A DNA stretch of 64,000 bases, taken from contig CAYZZW010000004.1 of assembly GCA_964482955.1 (NCBI GenBank), positions 57,112 to 121,111 of the forward strand. Reading direction: 5' to 3'. The DNA is from JAPLSN01 sp964482955. GTDB lineage: Bacteria; Spirochaetota; Spirochaetia; Treponematales; UBA12059. The translations under genes were made by a program, and so were the position numbers. A model generated the notes under the pieces. The model was not told the origin of the DNA. It saw nothing but the letters and a program-made list of their open reading frames with translations, and searched no databases. The stretch's first letter is position 1. Each line of letters starts with the position of its first letter. Of the stretch, positions 46,782 through 55,352 are shown one piece after another.

Positions 46782-46880
46782 TTTACCACGAAGAACACGA
46801 AGCTATGGCCACGAGCGAAGCTTAGCGAGTACCCGAGCGTTAGGGCACGAAGAAGGCGAAGGAAGCGAAGGAAGAGGGGA
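46782..46880 (+). repeat. CCACGAAG-type repeat array, locus 4, with shared nested segment
   Basis: TTTACCACGAAGAACACGAAG is followed by a 43-base segment (46810-46852) that matches locus 3 in reverse complement, then by (GG)CACGAAG and a GCGAAGGA-rich purine tail. It begins about 18 bases after the stop of the ThiF gene. Confidence 0.75.
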
Positions 46881-47105
46881 AAGGGAATTTTCGATCGGAA
46901 GACTCTGAACGGTTTTTAGGAAGCTTAGCCTGCCGAGCTTCGTCAACCTGTGTTTTGCCTGCTCGGGCGATTCAGATTGCCCCGGGCCCTCATCGCCGGT
47001 TCATAGCCGAATAAAGCCCGCCGCGATTCGTTCGGTGTGATAGCCGCCGTATGGCGCTACTGGGGACAATCGGCGCCTGATGACGAAACGGATGCGACCG
47101 CCGGG

Positions 47106-47178
47106 TGGGGCATGCCAGTACCCATGGCAAATATTGCGAGTACTCTCGCCTATTTGCCATGGGTACTGGCATGCCCCA
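47106..47178. repeat. Long perfect hairpin element, copy 1
   Basis: A 28-bp perfect inverted repeat (47106-47133 with 47151-47178) encloses the 17-base loop TTGCGAGTACTCTCGCC, which itself holds GCGAG/CTCGC. Copy 2 lies at 59038-59108. The 46881-47256 stretch has no gene; nothing else was seen in it. Confidence 0.9.
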
Positions 47179-47256
47179 GGTCCCGGCCCATCCGGTCCTA
47201 CACCAGCCCGCCGCACCTTTCCCCGGTTGCTTCACGTTCGACTACAGCCCCATGAA

Positions 47257-48447
47257 TCACTGCGCGCCCTTCGTGATCGATGCCGCGAGCGCCGCGAGGT
47301 CGTACCCTTTGATCGCCCCTTCCAGGAACTCCGGCAGACGCTCCGGCGGGCACGCGAAACTCGGGACGCCGACCGCCGCGAAGCGCCGGGCCAGCGCCTC
47401 GTCGTAGGACGGGCGGCCCGAGTCGTCGAGCGCGAGGAGACAGACGGTCTTCACGCCGGACTCGCGCAGCGCCTCCATGCGGCGCACGAGACCCGCCTCG
47501 TTGCCGCCTTCGAAGAGGTCGGAGAGGAGCACGAAGATGGTGCGCTCCGGGTTGCGGATGAACTGTTCGCAATAGCGGATCGACTTTTCGATGTCGGTGC
47601 CGCCGCCGAGCTGGATGCCGAAGAGCATCTCCACCGGATCCTCGCCGTAGCGCTCGGAGAGGTCGACGACCTCGGTGTCGAAGGCGACGAGGCGGGCGTT
47701 CACGGCCGGCAGCGACGCGAGGATGCAGCCCATCACGGAGCCGTAGATCACCGAGGTGCCCATCGACCCGGACTGGTCCATGTCCAGGATGACGTCCCAG
47801 CCCATGCCGCGCTCGGCGCGTTCCCAAAAGTGAAAGCGCTCGGGCACGAGGCGCTTGCGCTTCGAGTCCCAGCCGCTCAGGTTCCGCGATATGGTGCGCT
47901 TCCAGTCGAGGGCCTTGAGGTCGGGCAGGGGCGAGTGGCGCGCGCGGTTCATCGCGCCGCGCACCGCGCTCCGGAGGTCCGACGCGAGGCGGCGCTCGAT
48001 CTCCGCGACGATGGCGCGCATGAAGGCGCGGGCGGCGTCGCGCGACTTTTCGGGAATCATGTCCTTGAGCGCGAGGATGGTGGCCGCGAGCGAGAGGTCC
48101 GGCTCGACCGTCGCGAGGACCTCGGGCTCGAAGAGGATGCTCTTGAGGCCCTTGCGCTCGATGGCGTCCGCCTGGATGACGCTCACCGCGTCGGGCGGGA
48201 AGAGCGAGCGCACGTCGCCGAGCCACTTCGCGACGGTGGGCGCCGAGGGACCCGAGCCGGCCGAGCGCTTCGTCGATCCCGCGCCGTCGAGGAAGGACTC
48301 GCCGCCGTAGAGCGCGTCGAGCGCGCGGTCCATGAGGTCGTAGCGCCCGTCGAGGCCCGCGCCGCCAAGGCTCTTGAAGGTCGCGTCCGCGTCGTTCCCG
48401 AGCGCGAGCCGCCATCGCTTGATCCGTTCCTGCGTGTCCGCGTCCAT
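47257..48447 (-). CDS. VWA-domain protein, YehP-like, of the second MoxR operon
   Basis: A 396-residue soluble protein. The N-terminal half is helical. The VWA domain starts at MGWDVILDMDQSGSMG with the intact MIDAS DQSGS (Asp224, Ser226, Ser228), later GGGTDIEKS and LLSDLFEGG. This layout is that of CoxE/YehP-type proteins. It is the last gene of an operon with SWIM, HEAT, MoxR and DUF5682 genes, the set found as yehL-yehM-yehP-yehQ in E. coli. GGAG precedes the start. Confidence 0.88.
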   Translation of the reverse strand: MDADTQERIKRWRLALGNDADATFKSLGGAGLDGRYDLMDRALDALYGGESFLDGAGSTKRSAGSGPSAPTVAKWLGDVRSLFPPDAVSVIQADAIERKGLKSILFEPEVLATVEPDLSLAATILALKDMIPEKSRDAARAFMRAIVAEIERRLASDLRSAVRGAMNRARHSPLPDLKALDWKRTISRNLSGWDSKRKRLVPERFHFWERAERGMGWDVILDMDQSGSMGTSVIYGSVMGCILASLPAVNARLVAFDTEVVDLSERYGEDPVEMLFGIQLGGGTDIEKSIRYCEQFIRNPERTIFVLLSDLFEGGNEAGLVRRMEALRESGVKTVCLLALDDSGRPSYDEALARRFAAVGVPSFACPPERLPEFLEGAIKGYDLAALAASITKGAQ

Positions 48448-48457
48448 CGTAGCTCCG

Positions 48458-50734
48458 TTAGATATCGTCGAAGTCGACGTCGGCGAGCGACGCGAGCTTC
48501 GCTTTCTCGGCTTCGCCGAGGGCCGAGCGCACCGCGTGTTCGGCCTGGTCGCGGTCGAGGCCCCAAAGCGATCCGAGATTCTCAGCGACGACCCGCTTTT
48601 CCGCGGGGCCGAAGGCCGAAAGCGCGCGCCTGAGGGACACGAGCGCGCGCGGGAAGGACTCGCCGTCGAGGGCGGCCAGGTAGTCGTCGATGGCTTTCCA
48701 CACGGGGAGACGGGAGAGGAGACCCGCGCGGTTTTTCGACGCGAGTCCCTCGAACCACGACGCGCCGAGGTCGGCGGGCGTGCCCGGCGACAGCCGACGC
48801 GAGAGTTCGCGCGCGAGGGTGTCGTCGTCGACCGCGCCCGACGCGCCGGAGCGTTCGAGCAGGGTGGCGAGGGCGTAGCCCGAGAGGTAGGGCGAACGGT
48901 CGTCGCGGTCCGAAAGCGACGCGAGCGCGGACTCCCACGACGAGACGTCGAGTTCCTTCCATTTGGAAAGCGCGAGATAGTCGAGGAGCGCGATGCGTCG
49001 GGCCAACTCCCGGGCGGCCGCGTCGTCGCACGAAGCGGCGTCGACGAGCCGCAGGGCCGCGCCGAGGAAGAACTCCGCGACGAGCGGGCCGGCCATCGCC
49101 GCGTCGACGCGCCGTATCTGGGCGGCTTCGACGACCTGCGACAGGGCCCACGCGGCGTCGGCCAGCTCGACGAAGCCCGCGCCGGCGGCTCCCGCGCCCT
49201 GCGCGGCGGCGATGGCGTCGGCCAACGCGCCCTCGAGGCCGCAAAGGCAGGCGTCGCGCGCCACGTCGGCGCACGCGTCCACTCCGGAGGCTGCGGCCGC
49301 GTCGGGGCGGAGGCGTTCTGCCAGGCGGTAGGCCGCCGCGAGTTCCACCGTGTCGCCCAAGAGCGAGCCCTCCGCGAGGGACACTTCCGATTCCGGGGTC
49401 CAGCGGAGCGTCCAGCGCTCGGAGTAGGTCGGGGCGTCGTCTGCGCGCCGTTCCAGGCTGCCGAAGCCGACGCCGATCGTCGCGAGCCGCATGAGGAAGC
49501 GCGAGCGCGCGAGGTCGAGGAAGGCGGCGTCCTCGCTCTGCACGCGGCGGTTTTCGCGGAGGTCGAGTTCGAGGAGCGCGGCTTCGGCCTTGAGGAAGCG
49601 CTCGAGCTTGAGCGCCGAAAGCTGCCTGCGGAAATCCTCCTGTATCGCGGTGAGGCCGGCGCCTTCGGGAACCGAGCCGATCTCCGAGCCGATGTCGATG
49701 CGCGCGAAGGCGTCCGCGAGCGACGCTTCCGAGCCGCGGCCGAGCGTGGCGGTGGCCGCGTCGTGCAGGTCGGAGAGCGAGGGCGCCGGGGCGTCCTTGA
49801 GGGCGGCCAGGGTTTCGGCCAGGCGCACCGCCTCGATGACGTCGGCGCTCGAGCGGTGGTCGCCTTTGTCGCGCATCGCGCGCGCCACGCGGGTGAGGTA
49901 CGCCGTCGGGACGCCTTCGGGCAGCTTCCCGACGGCGGCGCGCCAGAGGAGGCCGTAGTAGGCCGGCGCGCGGTTGCCCGCGCCGTAGCCCGACCGGGAC
50001 GACAGGCGATAGTACGAGTACGGCATCGCGGCCATGCGCGTCTCGGCGCGGGGCAGGGCGGCGAGCTCGTCCGCCGTCAGGGGGGCTTCCGCCCCGGGCG
50101 CGAGGGGGTCGATGGCCGGCGCGTGGTAGGCGCCGCACACGACGGCGATACGCTCAGGTTCGATTCCGTCGGTAATGACGCGCGTTATGCGCTCCCGCAT
50201 CGCCGCCTCGCGGAGGAGGTTGCGGCCGCCGAGGCCGGGACCGGCGGCGTCGAGCTCGCGGGCGCCCGCGCCGAAGGCGAAGGCCGCGTCGCGGTAGGCC
50301 GCCGGATTCGCCTCGAACGCGTGCTCCCACCAGGATTCGTAGTCGCCGTAGCCCTGGGCCCGCGCGAGCGCGTCGTAGTCGAGCGCGCTTTTTTCGTCCG
50401 AGTCCTCCATCGACAGGAAGACCGAGGCGGGCAGGTCCATGAACGCCGCCCGCGCGCCGTGCCGGACGGCCCACGAGAGCGCGACGTACTCCGGCGAGTA
50501 TTCGGCGAAGGGATAGAGGAGCGAGCGCACGGGACTCTGGGCGGTGTAGCAGAGGAGCGCGAGGGGCGGCTTCGACTTCTCCGAGACGAGGTGGGGGATG
50601 AAGTCGTCCGCGTCGCGCGGGCCCTCCACGAGCACGCAGGCGGGCTTGCGCCCGTCGAGCTCGCGGAGGAGTTCCCGGGCGGCCGCCGGCGAGAGGTGGC
50701 GGACCCCGAAGATCGCGGGTCCCGGTCCGCTCAC
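48458..50734 (-). CDS. DUF5682 family protein, YehM-like
   Basis: A 758-residue protein starting GPAIFGVRHLSPAAARELLREL, followed by CVLVEGPRDADDFIPHL and LLCYTAQSPVRSLLYPFAEYSPEYVALSWAVRHG, the opening typical of DUF5682. A VCGAYHAPA segment lies near residue 212, recalling TraB-like folds. The rest is long, helical and Ala-rich. No transmembrane segment. The GTG start overlaps the MoxR stop (GTGA). Its function is unknown and it is always found with the MoxR/VWA/SWIM genes. Confidence 0.88.
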   Translation of the reverse strand: MSGPGPAIFGVRHLSPAAARELLRELDGRKPACVLVEGPRDADDFIPHLVSEKSKPPLALLCYTAQSPVRSLLYPFAEYSPEYVALSWAVRHGARAAFMDLPASVFLSMEDSDEKSALDYDALARAQGYGDYESWWEHAFEANPAAYRDAAFAFGAGARELDAAGPGLGGRNLLREAAMRERITRVITDGIEPERIAVVCGAYHAPAIDPLAPGAEAPLTADELAALPRAETRMAAMPYSYYRLSSRSGYGAGNRAPAYYGLLWRAAVGKLPEGVPTAYLTRVARAMRDKGDHRSSADVIEAVRLAETLAALKDAPAPSLSDLHDAATATLGRGSEASLADAFARIDIGSEIGSVPEGAGLTAIQEDFRRQLSALKLERFLKAEAALLELDLRENRRVQSEDAAFLDLARSRFLMRLATIGVGFGSLERRADDAPTYSERWTLRWTPESEVSLAEGSLLGDTVELAAAYRLAERLRPDAAAASGVDACADVARDACLCGLEGALADAIAAAQGAGAAGAGFVELADAAWALSQVVEAAQIRRVDAAMAGPLVAEFFLGAALRLVDAASCDDAAARELARRIALLDYLALSKWKELDVSSWESALASLSDRDDRSPYLSGYALATLLERSGASGAVDDDTLARELSRRLSPGTPADLGASWFEGLASKNRAGLLSRLPVWKAIDDYLAALDGESFPRALVSLRRALSAFGPAEKRVVAENLGSLWGLDRDQAEHAVRSALGEAEKAKLASLADVDFDDI

Positions 50735-51819
50735 GGGTTCAGTTCCCGGCAGCTCTTGTAGAGCCCACTCCACTCGGAGCCGCGTTTTTTCATCACGTTC
50801 TCGAGGTATTCCTTCCAGACGACGGCGTCCTTGTCGTCGTTCTTGACGACGCTGCCCTGGAGCGCGGCGGCTAGGTCCGCGTCCTTGAGTTCGCCCGTGC
50901 CGAAGCTCGCGGCCAGGGCCATGCCGCCGGCGAGGAGCGAGATGGCCTCGGCCGCCGACAGCACGCCTGAGGTCGGTTTCACCTTTTCCTTGCCGTCGAG
51001 CGTCTGCCCGTGCCTGAGCTCGCGGAAGATGGTGACGACGCGCGCCACCGCGTCCTTCGAGGGGAGGGGCGCCTTGAGCTCGAGGTTCTTCGACAGCTCC
51101 GCGACGCGCTTGTTCACGATGGCGGCCTCGGTCTCGAAGTCGGGTGGCGACGGCAGGACGACGATGTTGAAGCGCCGCTTCAAGGCGGAGGACATCTCGT
51201 TCACGCCGCGGTCGCGGGTGTTCGCCGTGGCGATGATCGAGAAGCCGCGGCGCGCCGGCGCGTCGATGCCGAGCTCCGGCACGGCCAGGCGCTTTTCCGA
51301 GAGGATGGAGATGAGCGCGTCCTGCACTTCGCTCGCGCAGCGCGACACTTCCTCGAAGCGCGCGATCTTGCCCTGTTCCATCGCCTGGTAGACCGGGCTC
51401 TTCACGAGCGCCTTTTCCGACGGGCCGTCCGCGAGGAGGAGCGCGTAGTTCCACGAGTAGCGGATCTGTTCCTCGCTCGTGCCCGCGGTGCCCTGCACGA
51501 CGAGCTTCGAATTGCCCGAGATGGCCGCGGACAGGTGCTCCGACAGCCACGACTTCGCGGTGCCCGGCTCGCCGATGAGGAGGAGCGCGCGGTCGGTGAG
51601 GAGCGTCGCGATGGCGATCTCGACGATGCGCTTGTCGCCCACGTATTTCGGCGTGATGGCGACGCCGTCCGCCTGGCCGCCGGTGACGTAGGTCAGCACC
51701 GCCTTCGGGCTCAGGGCCCAGCCGCTCGGCTTGTCGCCCTTGTCGGCGGTCTTGAGCGCGGTCAGCTCTTCGGCGAACTGTTCCTCGGCGGCCAGCCGCA
51801 GCACGTCTTTCGGGTTCAT
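50731..51819 (-). CDS. MoxR-type AAA+ ATPase, YehL-like
   Basis: A 362-residue AAA+ protein. Walker A is GEPGTAKS (83-90). Walker B is IARFEEVSR (Glu156/Glu157, where most MoxR proteins have DE). Sensor 1 and the arginine-finger region are ATANTRDRGVNEMSSALKRRF. This version is typical of the YehL subfamily, distinct from the first MoxR protein in the window. It would remodel a client with the help of the VWA and SWIM proteins. It overlaps the HEAT gene by four bases. Confidence 0.92.
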   Translation of the reverse strand: MNPKDVLRLAAEEQFAEELTALKTADKGDKPSGWALSPKAVLTYVTGGQADGVAITPKYVGDKRIVEIAIATLLTDRALLLIGEPGTAKSWLSEHLSAAISGNSKLVVQGTAGTSEEQIRYSWNYALLLADGPSEKALVKSPVYQAMEQGKIARFEEVSRCASEVQDALISILSEKRLAVPELGIDAPARRGFSIIATANTRDRGVNEMSSALKRRFNIVVLPSPPDFETEAAIVNKRVAELSKNLELKAPLPSKDAVARVVTIFRELRHGQTLDGKEKVKPTSGVLSAAEAISLLAGGMALAASFGTGELKDADLAAALQGSVVKNDDKDAVVWKEYLENVMKKRGSEWSGLYKSCRELNP

Positions 51820-53603
51820 GCGTTCTCCTTTTTCTCCAGTTCAAGCACGGCGCTCGCGAGCGCCTCCGCGATATCCTGGTCTCCCGACTTGAAGGCGCGG
51901 TCCGACGCCTTCTTGAGGTCGCCGAGCCGGGACGCGGGCAGGGCGGCGAGGGCGCGCCCCGCGGCGTAGTGCCTGCCGCCGAAAAACCGCGCCCCCTTCG
52001 ATTTCGCGAAGGCGAGGTATTCGACGACCCGTTCAACGACGCCGCGGCGCCCGAGGGCGCACAAGCCCTCGACGGCGCGGTCGAAGGCGGCCAGGACTTC
52101 CGGATCGGAAAAGTCGCCCTTTTCGAGGACCTTGAGGAAGGACGCGTCGTCCGCGTCAGGGGGGAAGAACGAGGCGAGCGAGGGGTGACCCGCGTCGCAT
52201 AACGCGTCCTTCCAGCGCGCCGAAAAGGAGCGGCGCACGCGCCCGAACATCGCGGCGACGCGATCCGACCATTCTTCGTGCGGCGATTCGCACAGGCGCC
52301 TGAAGGTGTCGACGAAGGCGACTCGTCGTTTGTCGTCCGCGGGCAGGCGGACGAGGGGCAGGAAGCGCTTGAGGAACTCGTCGTGGTTTTCCGTCAGGTA
52401 CGAGAGCTGGAACGCCGCGGGAACGTAATCGGCCGCCATCGAACCACGCCACCGGAGGAAGGACGCGGCGTCCTCCGGAGTCTTGTCGTAGTACAGGGCG
52501 CGGGTCAGGGCCATGACCGCGCGGACGCGTTTGTCGTCGCGGGGACCGTCGAGACCGGCCAACGCGTCGAGCTCGGACGCGAAACGCCGGACGACGCGTG
52601 TCCGCCACGGATGCTCGGGGGTGAGCGCGCCGAGGAAGAAGGTCGCGCGCGCGAGGGCCGCGTCCTCGCGCGTCTGCGCGTAAGCCTGGAGCGAGGCGTC
52701 CGCGCTCCGGCCGACCCATTCGAGCAGCGACGGATTCGTCCGCGCGCGAAGCACCGCGACCAAATCGCCCGGATCCTTTTCGCGATCGACGTAGGCGACG
52801 AGCGCGTCGAGGGCCGCCGCGTCGTCGAAGGCGCTCAACGCCTCGGCGGCGGCGGCGGCCAGCGCGCGGTTTCGCCCCGCGACCTGGTCGACCAGGAAGG
52901 GGATCGCCCCGGGGAAGGACTCGAGGGCGCGGACGGCTTCTTCGCGGCAGCGCGGCGAACGCTTCGCGTCGAGCGCGATGGCCTCGAGCTCGTCAGCGTC
53001 AGTGGATTCCGTCTCGACGAGGAAGCGCAGGCACATCCAGTCCTTCTGGCTTTCGTGGAGTCCCGCGCGCACTGCGGGCGCGGCCTTGGCGCCGAACGCG
53101 GCGAGCGCCGTCTTCGCCGCGAGCGCGATCTCCTCGTAGGGGTCGCCGAGCGCCGTCACGAGCGCGGGGATCAGCCTGAAGTCGCGGAGGCGGCCGTCCG
53201 CGGCGCCTGCCTCGACGACGCGGTAGCGTCCCGCGCCGCGCTCGGTGAGCGCCGACGACAGTTCCGAAAGCGCGCGGCAGCCCTGGTTCGCGTCCCCGGC
53301 GAGGTCGAGCCCTTGAAGCGGCTTGGGTGTAACGCCGTCGTCCGGCGCGGCGAAGCCGGCTTGCACGCGGAGCGCGGCCACCGCGAGGGTGCGCGCTTCG
53401 AGGAGGGCGTCGGCGGCGTCTTCCGGCGGCGCGGATACCGCGCGGTCGAGCGCGTCCGCGACGCGGCCGAGGACGGGAGCCGTTCGCGCGGCTTCCCTGA
53501 GCGACGGCAGGACGCGACCGACGCGGTAGTCGCCTTTCGCCAGACGCGCTCCCGCGTCGAGGAGGCGGTCGATTTCGTCCACGGTTTCATGCAGCAATTC
53601 CAT
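51816..53603 (-). CDS. HEAT-repeat protein of the second MoxR operon
   Basis: A 595-residue soluble protein with several HEAT-like units, clearest at FRLIPALVTALGDPYEEIALAAKTALAAFG (about residues 145-175) and CREEAVRALESFPGAIPFLVDQVAGRNRALAAAAAEALSAF. HEAT solenoids bind proteins. It may take the place of DUF5691 proteins that accompany this MoxR family elsewhere. It lies between the SWIM and MoxR genes, overlapping the latter, so it is part of the same complex or pathway. Confidence 0.82.
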   Translation of the reverse strand: MELLHETVDEIDRLLDAGARLAKGDYRVGRVLPSLREAARTAPVLGRVADALDRAVSAPPEDAADALLEARTLAVAALRVQAGFAAPDDGVTPKPLQGLDLAGDANQGCRALSELSSALTERGAGRYRVVEAGAADGRLRDFRLIPALVTALGDPYEEIALAAKTALAAFGAKAAPAVRAGLHESQKDWMCLRFLVETESTDADELEAIALDAKRSPRCREEAVRALESFPGAIPFLVDQVAGRNRALAAAAAEALSAFDDAAALDALVAYVDREKDPGDLVAVLRARTNPSLLEWVGRSADASLQAYAQTREDAALARATFFLGALTPEHPWRTRVVRRFASELDALAGLDGPRDDKRVRAVMALTRALYYDKTPEDAASFLRWRGSMAADYVPAAFQLSYLTENHDEFLKRFLPLVRLPADDKRRVAFVDTFRRLCESPHEEWSDRVAAMFGRVRRSFSARWKDALCDAGHPSLASFFPPDADDASFLKVLEKGDFSDPEVLAAFDRAVEGLCALGRRGVVERVVEYLAFAKSKGARFFGGRHYAAGRALAALPASRLGDLKKASDRAFKSGDQDIAEALASAVLELEKKENA

Positions 53604-53618
53604 ACGGACTCCCGGGCG

Positions 53619-55097
53619 TCAGTAAGCCAGGCGGACGACGCGGTCCGCGTTGACGATGGAGAGGAGGCGACCCTCGACGCGGCGCGATGCGGCGTCGAGC
53701 CCGAAGCGGACGAGCGCCGCGCCGTCGCGGGCGTCGCGCGGCGAAACGAAGTCGGCGAGGGCGGCCGCGGCGGGACCGCGTACGCCCGAGCGGTCGTCCA
53801 GCACGAGGACGTTGCCGTCGCCCGAGTCGAGGAGGAGCGCCGAATCGCCGAGACGCTCGAGTTCGGAAAAGCGCACGAGGAGGACGGGTTGCCTCGGAAG
53901 GAGCGCGTTCTTGAACTGCGCGCGCGCGGCCTTGAGCGCGTCCGGCAGGGAGAGCGCCGCGCTTTCGAGCACGACGGACCGGTCGGCCGCCGACACCCCG
54001 TCGTCCGTCGCGCCGTCCCAGCGCGCGCGCGGGTTGAGCCCGCCCGGATACACCGCGAGCTCCGGCACGAGCTTCGCGGTGAAGCACGAGTCGTCCTCTT
54101 TGAGATGTTTCGCGGCCTTCACGGGCCGGAGGTTCCGCGTCTCGAGGATCGTCCGCGCTCGCTCGGTCGAGCTCACGTCCACCCACAAGCCGGAATCGAC
54201 GTACTCTTTCCGGTCTTCGTCGAGGTAGCGGTCGAACGACAGCTGTACGAGGCGCGCGTCCTTCCGCGCGAGCCCCGCGTCCGCGAGCTCCGACAGCTGC
54301 CACGCGTGCCCGAGGAGCTCGTCGATCGTCGATTCCGGATCGAGCTTGTGCTCGGGGTCGGCCAGCCGCGCGGCGAGGCGTTCGAGTCCCTTCGCGCAGA
54401 GCGAGCGGAGGCGCGCGAGTTCCTCGGCCATCGCCCGTCGCGCCGCGGCGTCGCGTTCCGGGTCGCCCTTCGTCCCGTCCGTTTCGCGCGCGCGTTCGAC
54501 GGCGCGGACGAAGCCGCGGAGGAAGGCTTCCGGCCCCGGCAGGTAGGTGTCGCCGAGCCGGGCGGCTTGCGCTTCGAGCGCCTCGAGCCGCTCGGGCGTG
54601 AGCGACGCGAAACCGGACACCCCGATCTCGAGGACGGTGGCGCGCAACGCGTCGAGCCCTTCCCGCTGCGCTTCGATCTTCTTGCCGAGCGCCTTCGTGT
54701 TCGTCTTTTTCGGCGCGGCCGGTTCCGTCGCGGCCTTCTTCGCCTTCTCTTCCTTCGCCTCGAGCTTGGCGCGCTTTTCGAGCACGTCCGCGGGCACGGG
54801 CGAAGAGCCGAACTTCGCGCCGGACGCGTAGTGGTAGAGGAGGCCGAGCGCGTGCTTGCACGGCTGTTGGCGGCTCGGGCAGGAACAGCGGGCCACCGGT
54901 TTCGCCGGATCGATGAAGTCCACCGACACGCGGTAGGGTTCGGCGCCTGAGCCCGCGCAGGCGGCCGAAAGGATCGTGCCGTCCGGATCGATCGCGCACG
55001 CGGAGAACGAACGTTTCTTCACGAGTCCCTTGCCGTTCGCCGCGGCCTGCGCGTTCGCGGCCATCGCGTCTATCGTCGCTTCCGTCACTTGGATCAT
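53619..55097 (-). CDS. SWIM zinc-finger protein, YehQ-like
   Basis: A 492-residue protein whose N-terminal part has the SWIM motif CxCxnCxH as CSCPSRQQPCKH (Cys71, Cys73, Cys80, His82), followed by HALGLLYHY. A charged coiled region (EKRAKLEAKEEKAKKAA) comes next, then a long helical part and a beta-rich end. SWIM domains bind nucleic acid or protein. GGAGGA sits ahead of the ATG. First gene of the YehQ/L/M/P-like operon. Confidence 0.9.
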   Translation of the reverse strand: MIQVTEATIDAMAANAQAAANGKGLVKKRSFSACAIDPDGTILSAACAGSGAEPYRVSVDFIDPAKPVARCSCPSRQQPCKHALGLLYHYASGAKFGSSPVPADVLEKRAKLEAKEEKAKKAATEPAAPKKTNTKALGKKIEAQREGLDALRATVLEIGVSGFASLTPERLEALEAQAARLGDTYLPGPEAFLRGFVRAVERARETDGTKGDPERDAAARRAMAEELARLRSLCAKGLERLAARLADPEHKLDPESTIDELLGHAWQLSELADAGLARKDARLVQLSFDRYLDEDRKEYVDSGLWVDVSSTERARTILETRNLRPVKAAKHLKEDDSCFTAKLVPELAVYPGGLNPRARWDGATDDGVSAADRSVVLESAALSLPDALKAARAQFKNALLPRQPVLLVRFSELERLGDSALLLDSGDGNVLVLDDRSGVRGPAAAALADFVSPRDARDGAALVRFGLDAASRRVEGRLLSIVNADRVVRLAY

Positions 55098-55181
55098 CGG
55101 CTGTCCTCCGTCCGGGGGGATGTCCGGGCGCGAAGTGTAGCACGGCTTCCCGGGTTTTTAAAAGAAGGAATTCGGGCGCCT

Positions 55182-55332
55182 CCCGCCGCGTTCGCGGCGG
55201 GTCGGGCTTTGCGCTCCAAGTCCTCGCGAACGCGGTAGGGCCGCGTTCGCGGCGACGAAGCTCCTTTTTTTTACAAGGAGCTTCGTCGATGTTCGGTAAA
55301 CGCTGCGGGCTTTGCGCTCCAATCCCTGGCGC
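55182..55332 (+). repeat. Modular palindromic repeat element, locus B
   Basis: Hairpin CCCGCCGC/GCGGCGGG (55182-55201), module 1 (55203-55228, GGGCTTTGCGCTCCAAGTCC), an 11-bp hairpin with loop TAGGG (55225-55251), a 13-bp hairpin with a T-rich loop (55254-55287), and module 2 (55306-55332, CGGGCTTTGCGCTCCAATCC). It fills most of the gap between the SWIM gene start and the radical SAM gene end. Confidence 0.8.
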
Positions 55333-55352
55333 TCGTCGTCGTGAGCCGTCGC

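Noticed and set aside
46990..47235. Small minus-strand peptides with a shared RREYSQY segment at both long hairpins
   Set aside because: The similarity comes from the conserved hairpin loop; coding is also possible on the other strand and there are no good starts. A structural element explains it better.
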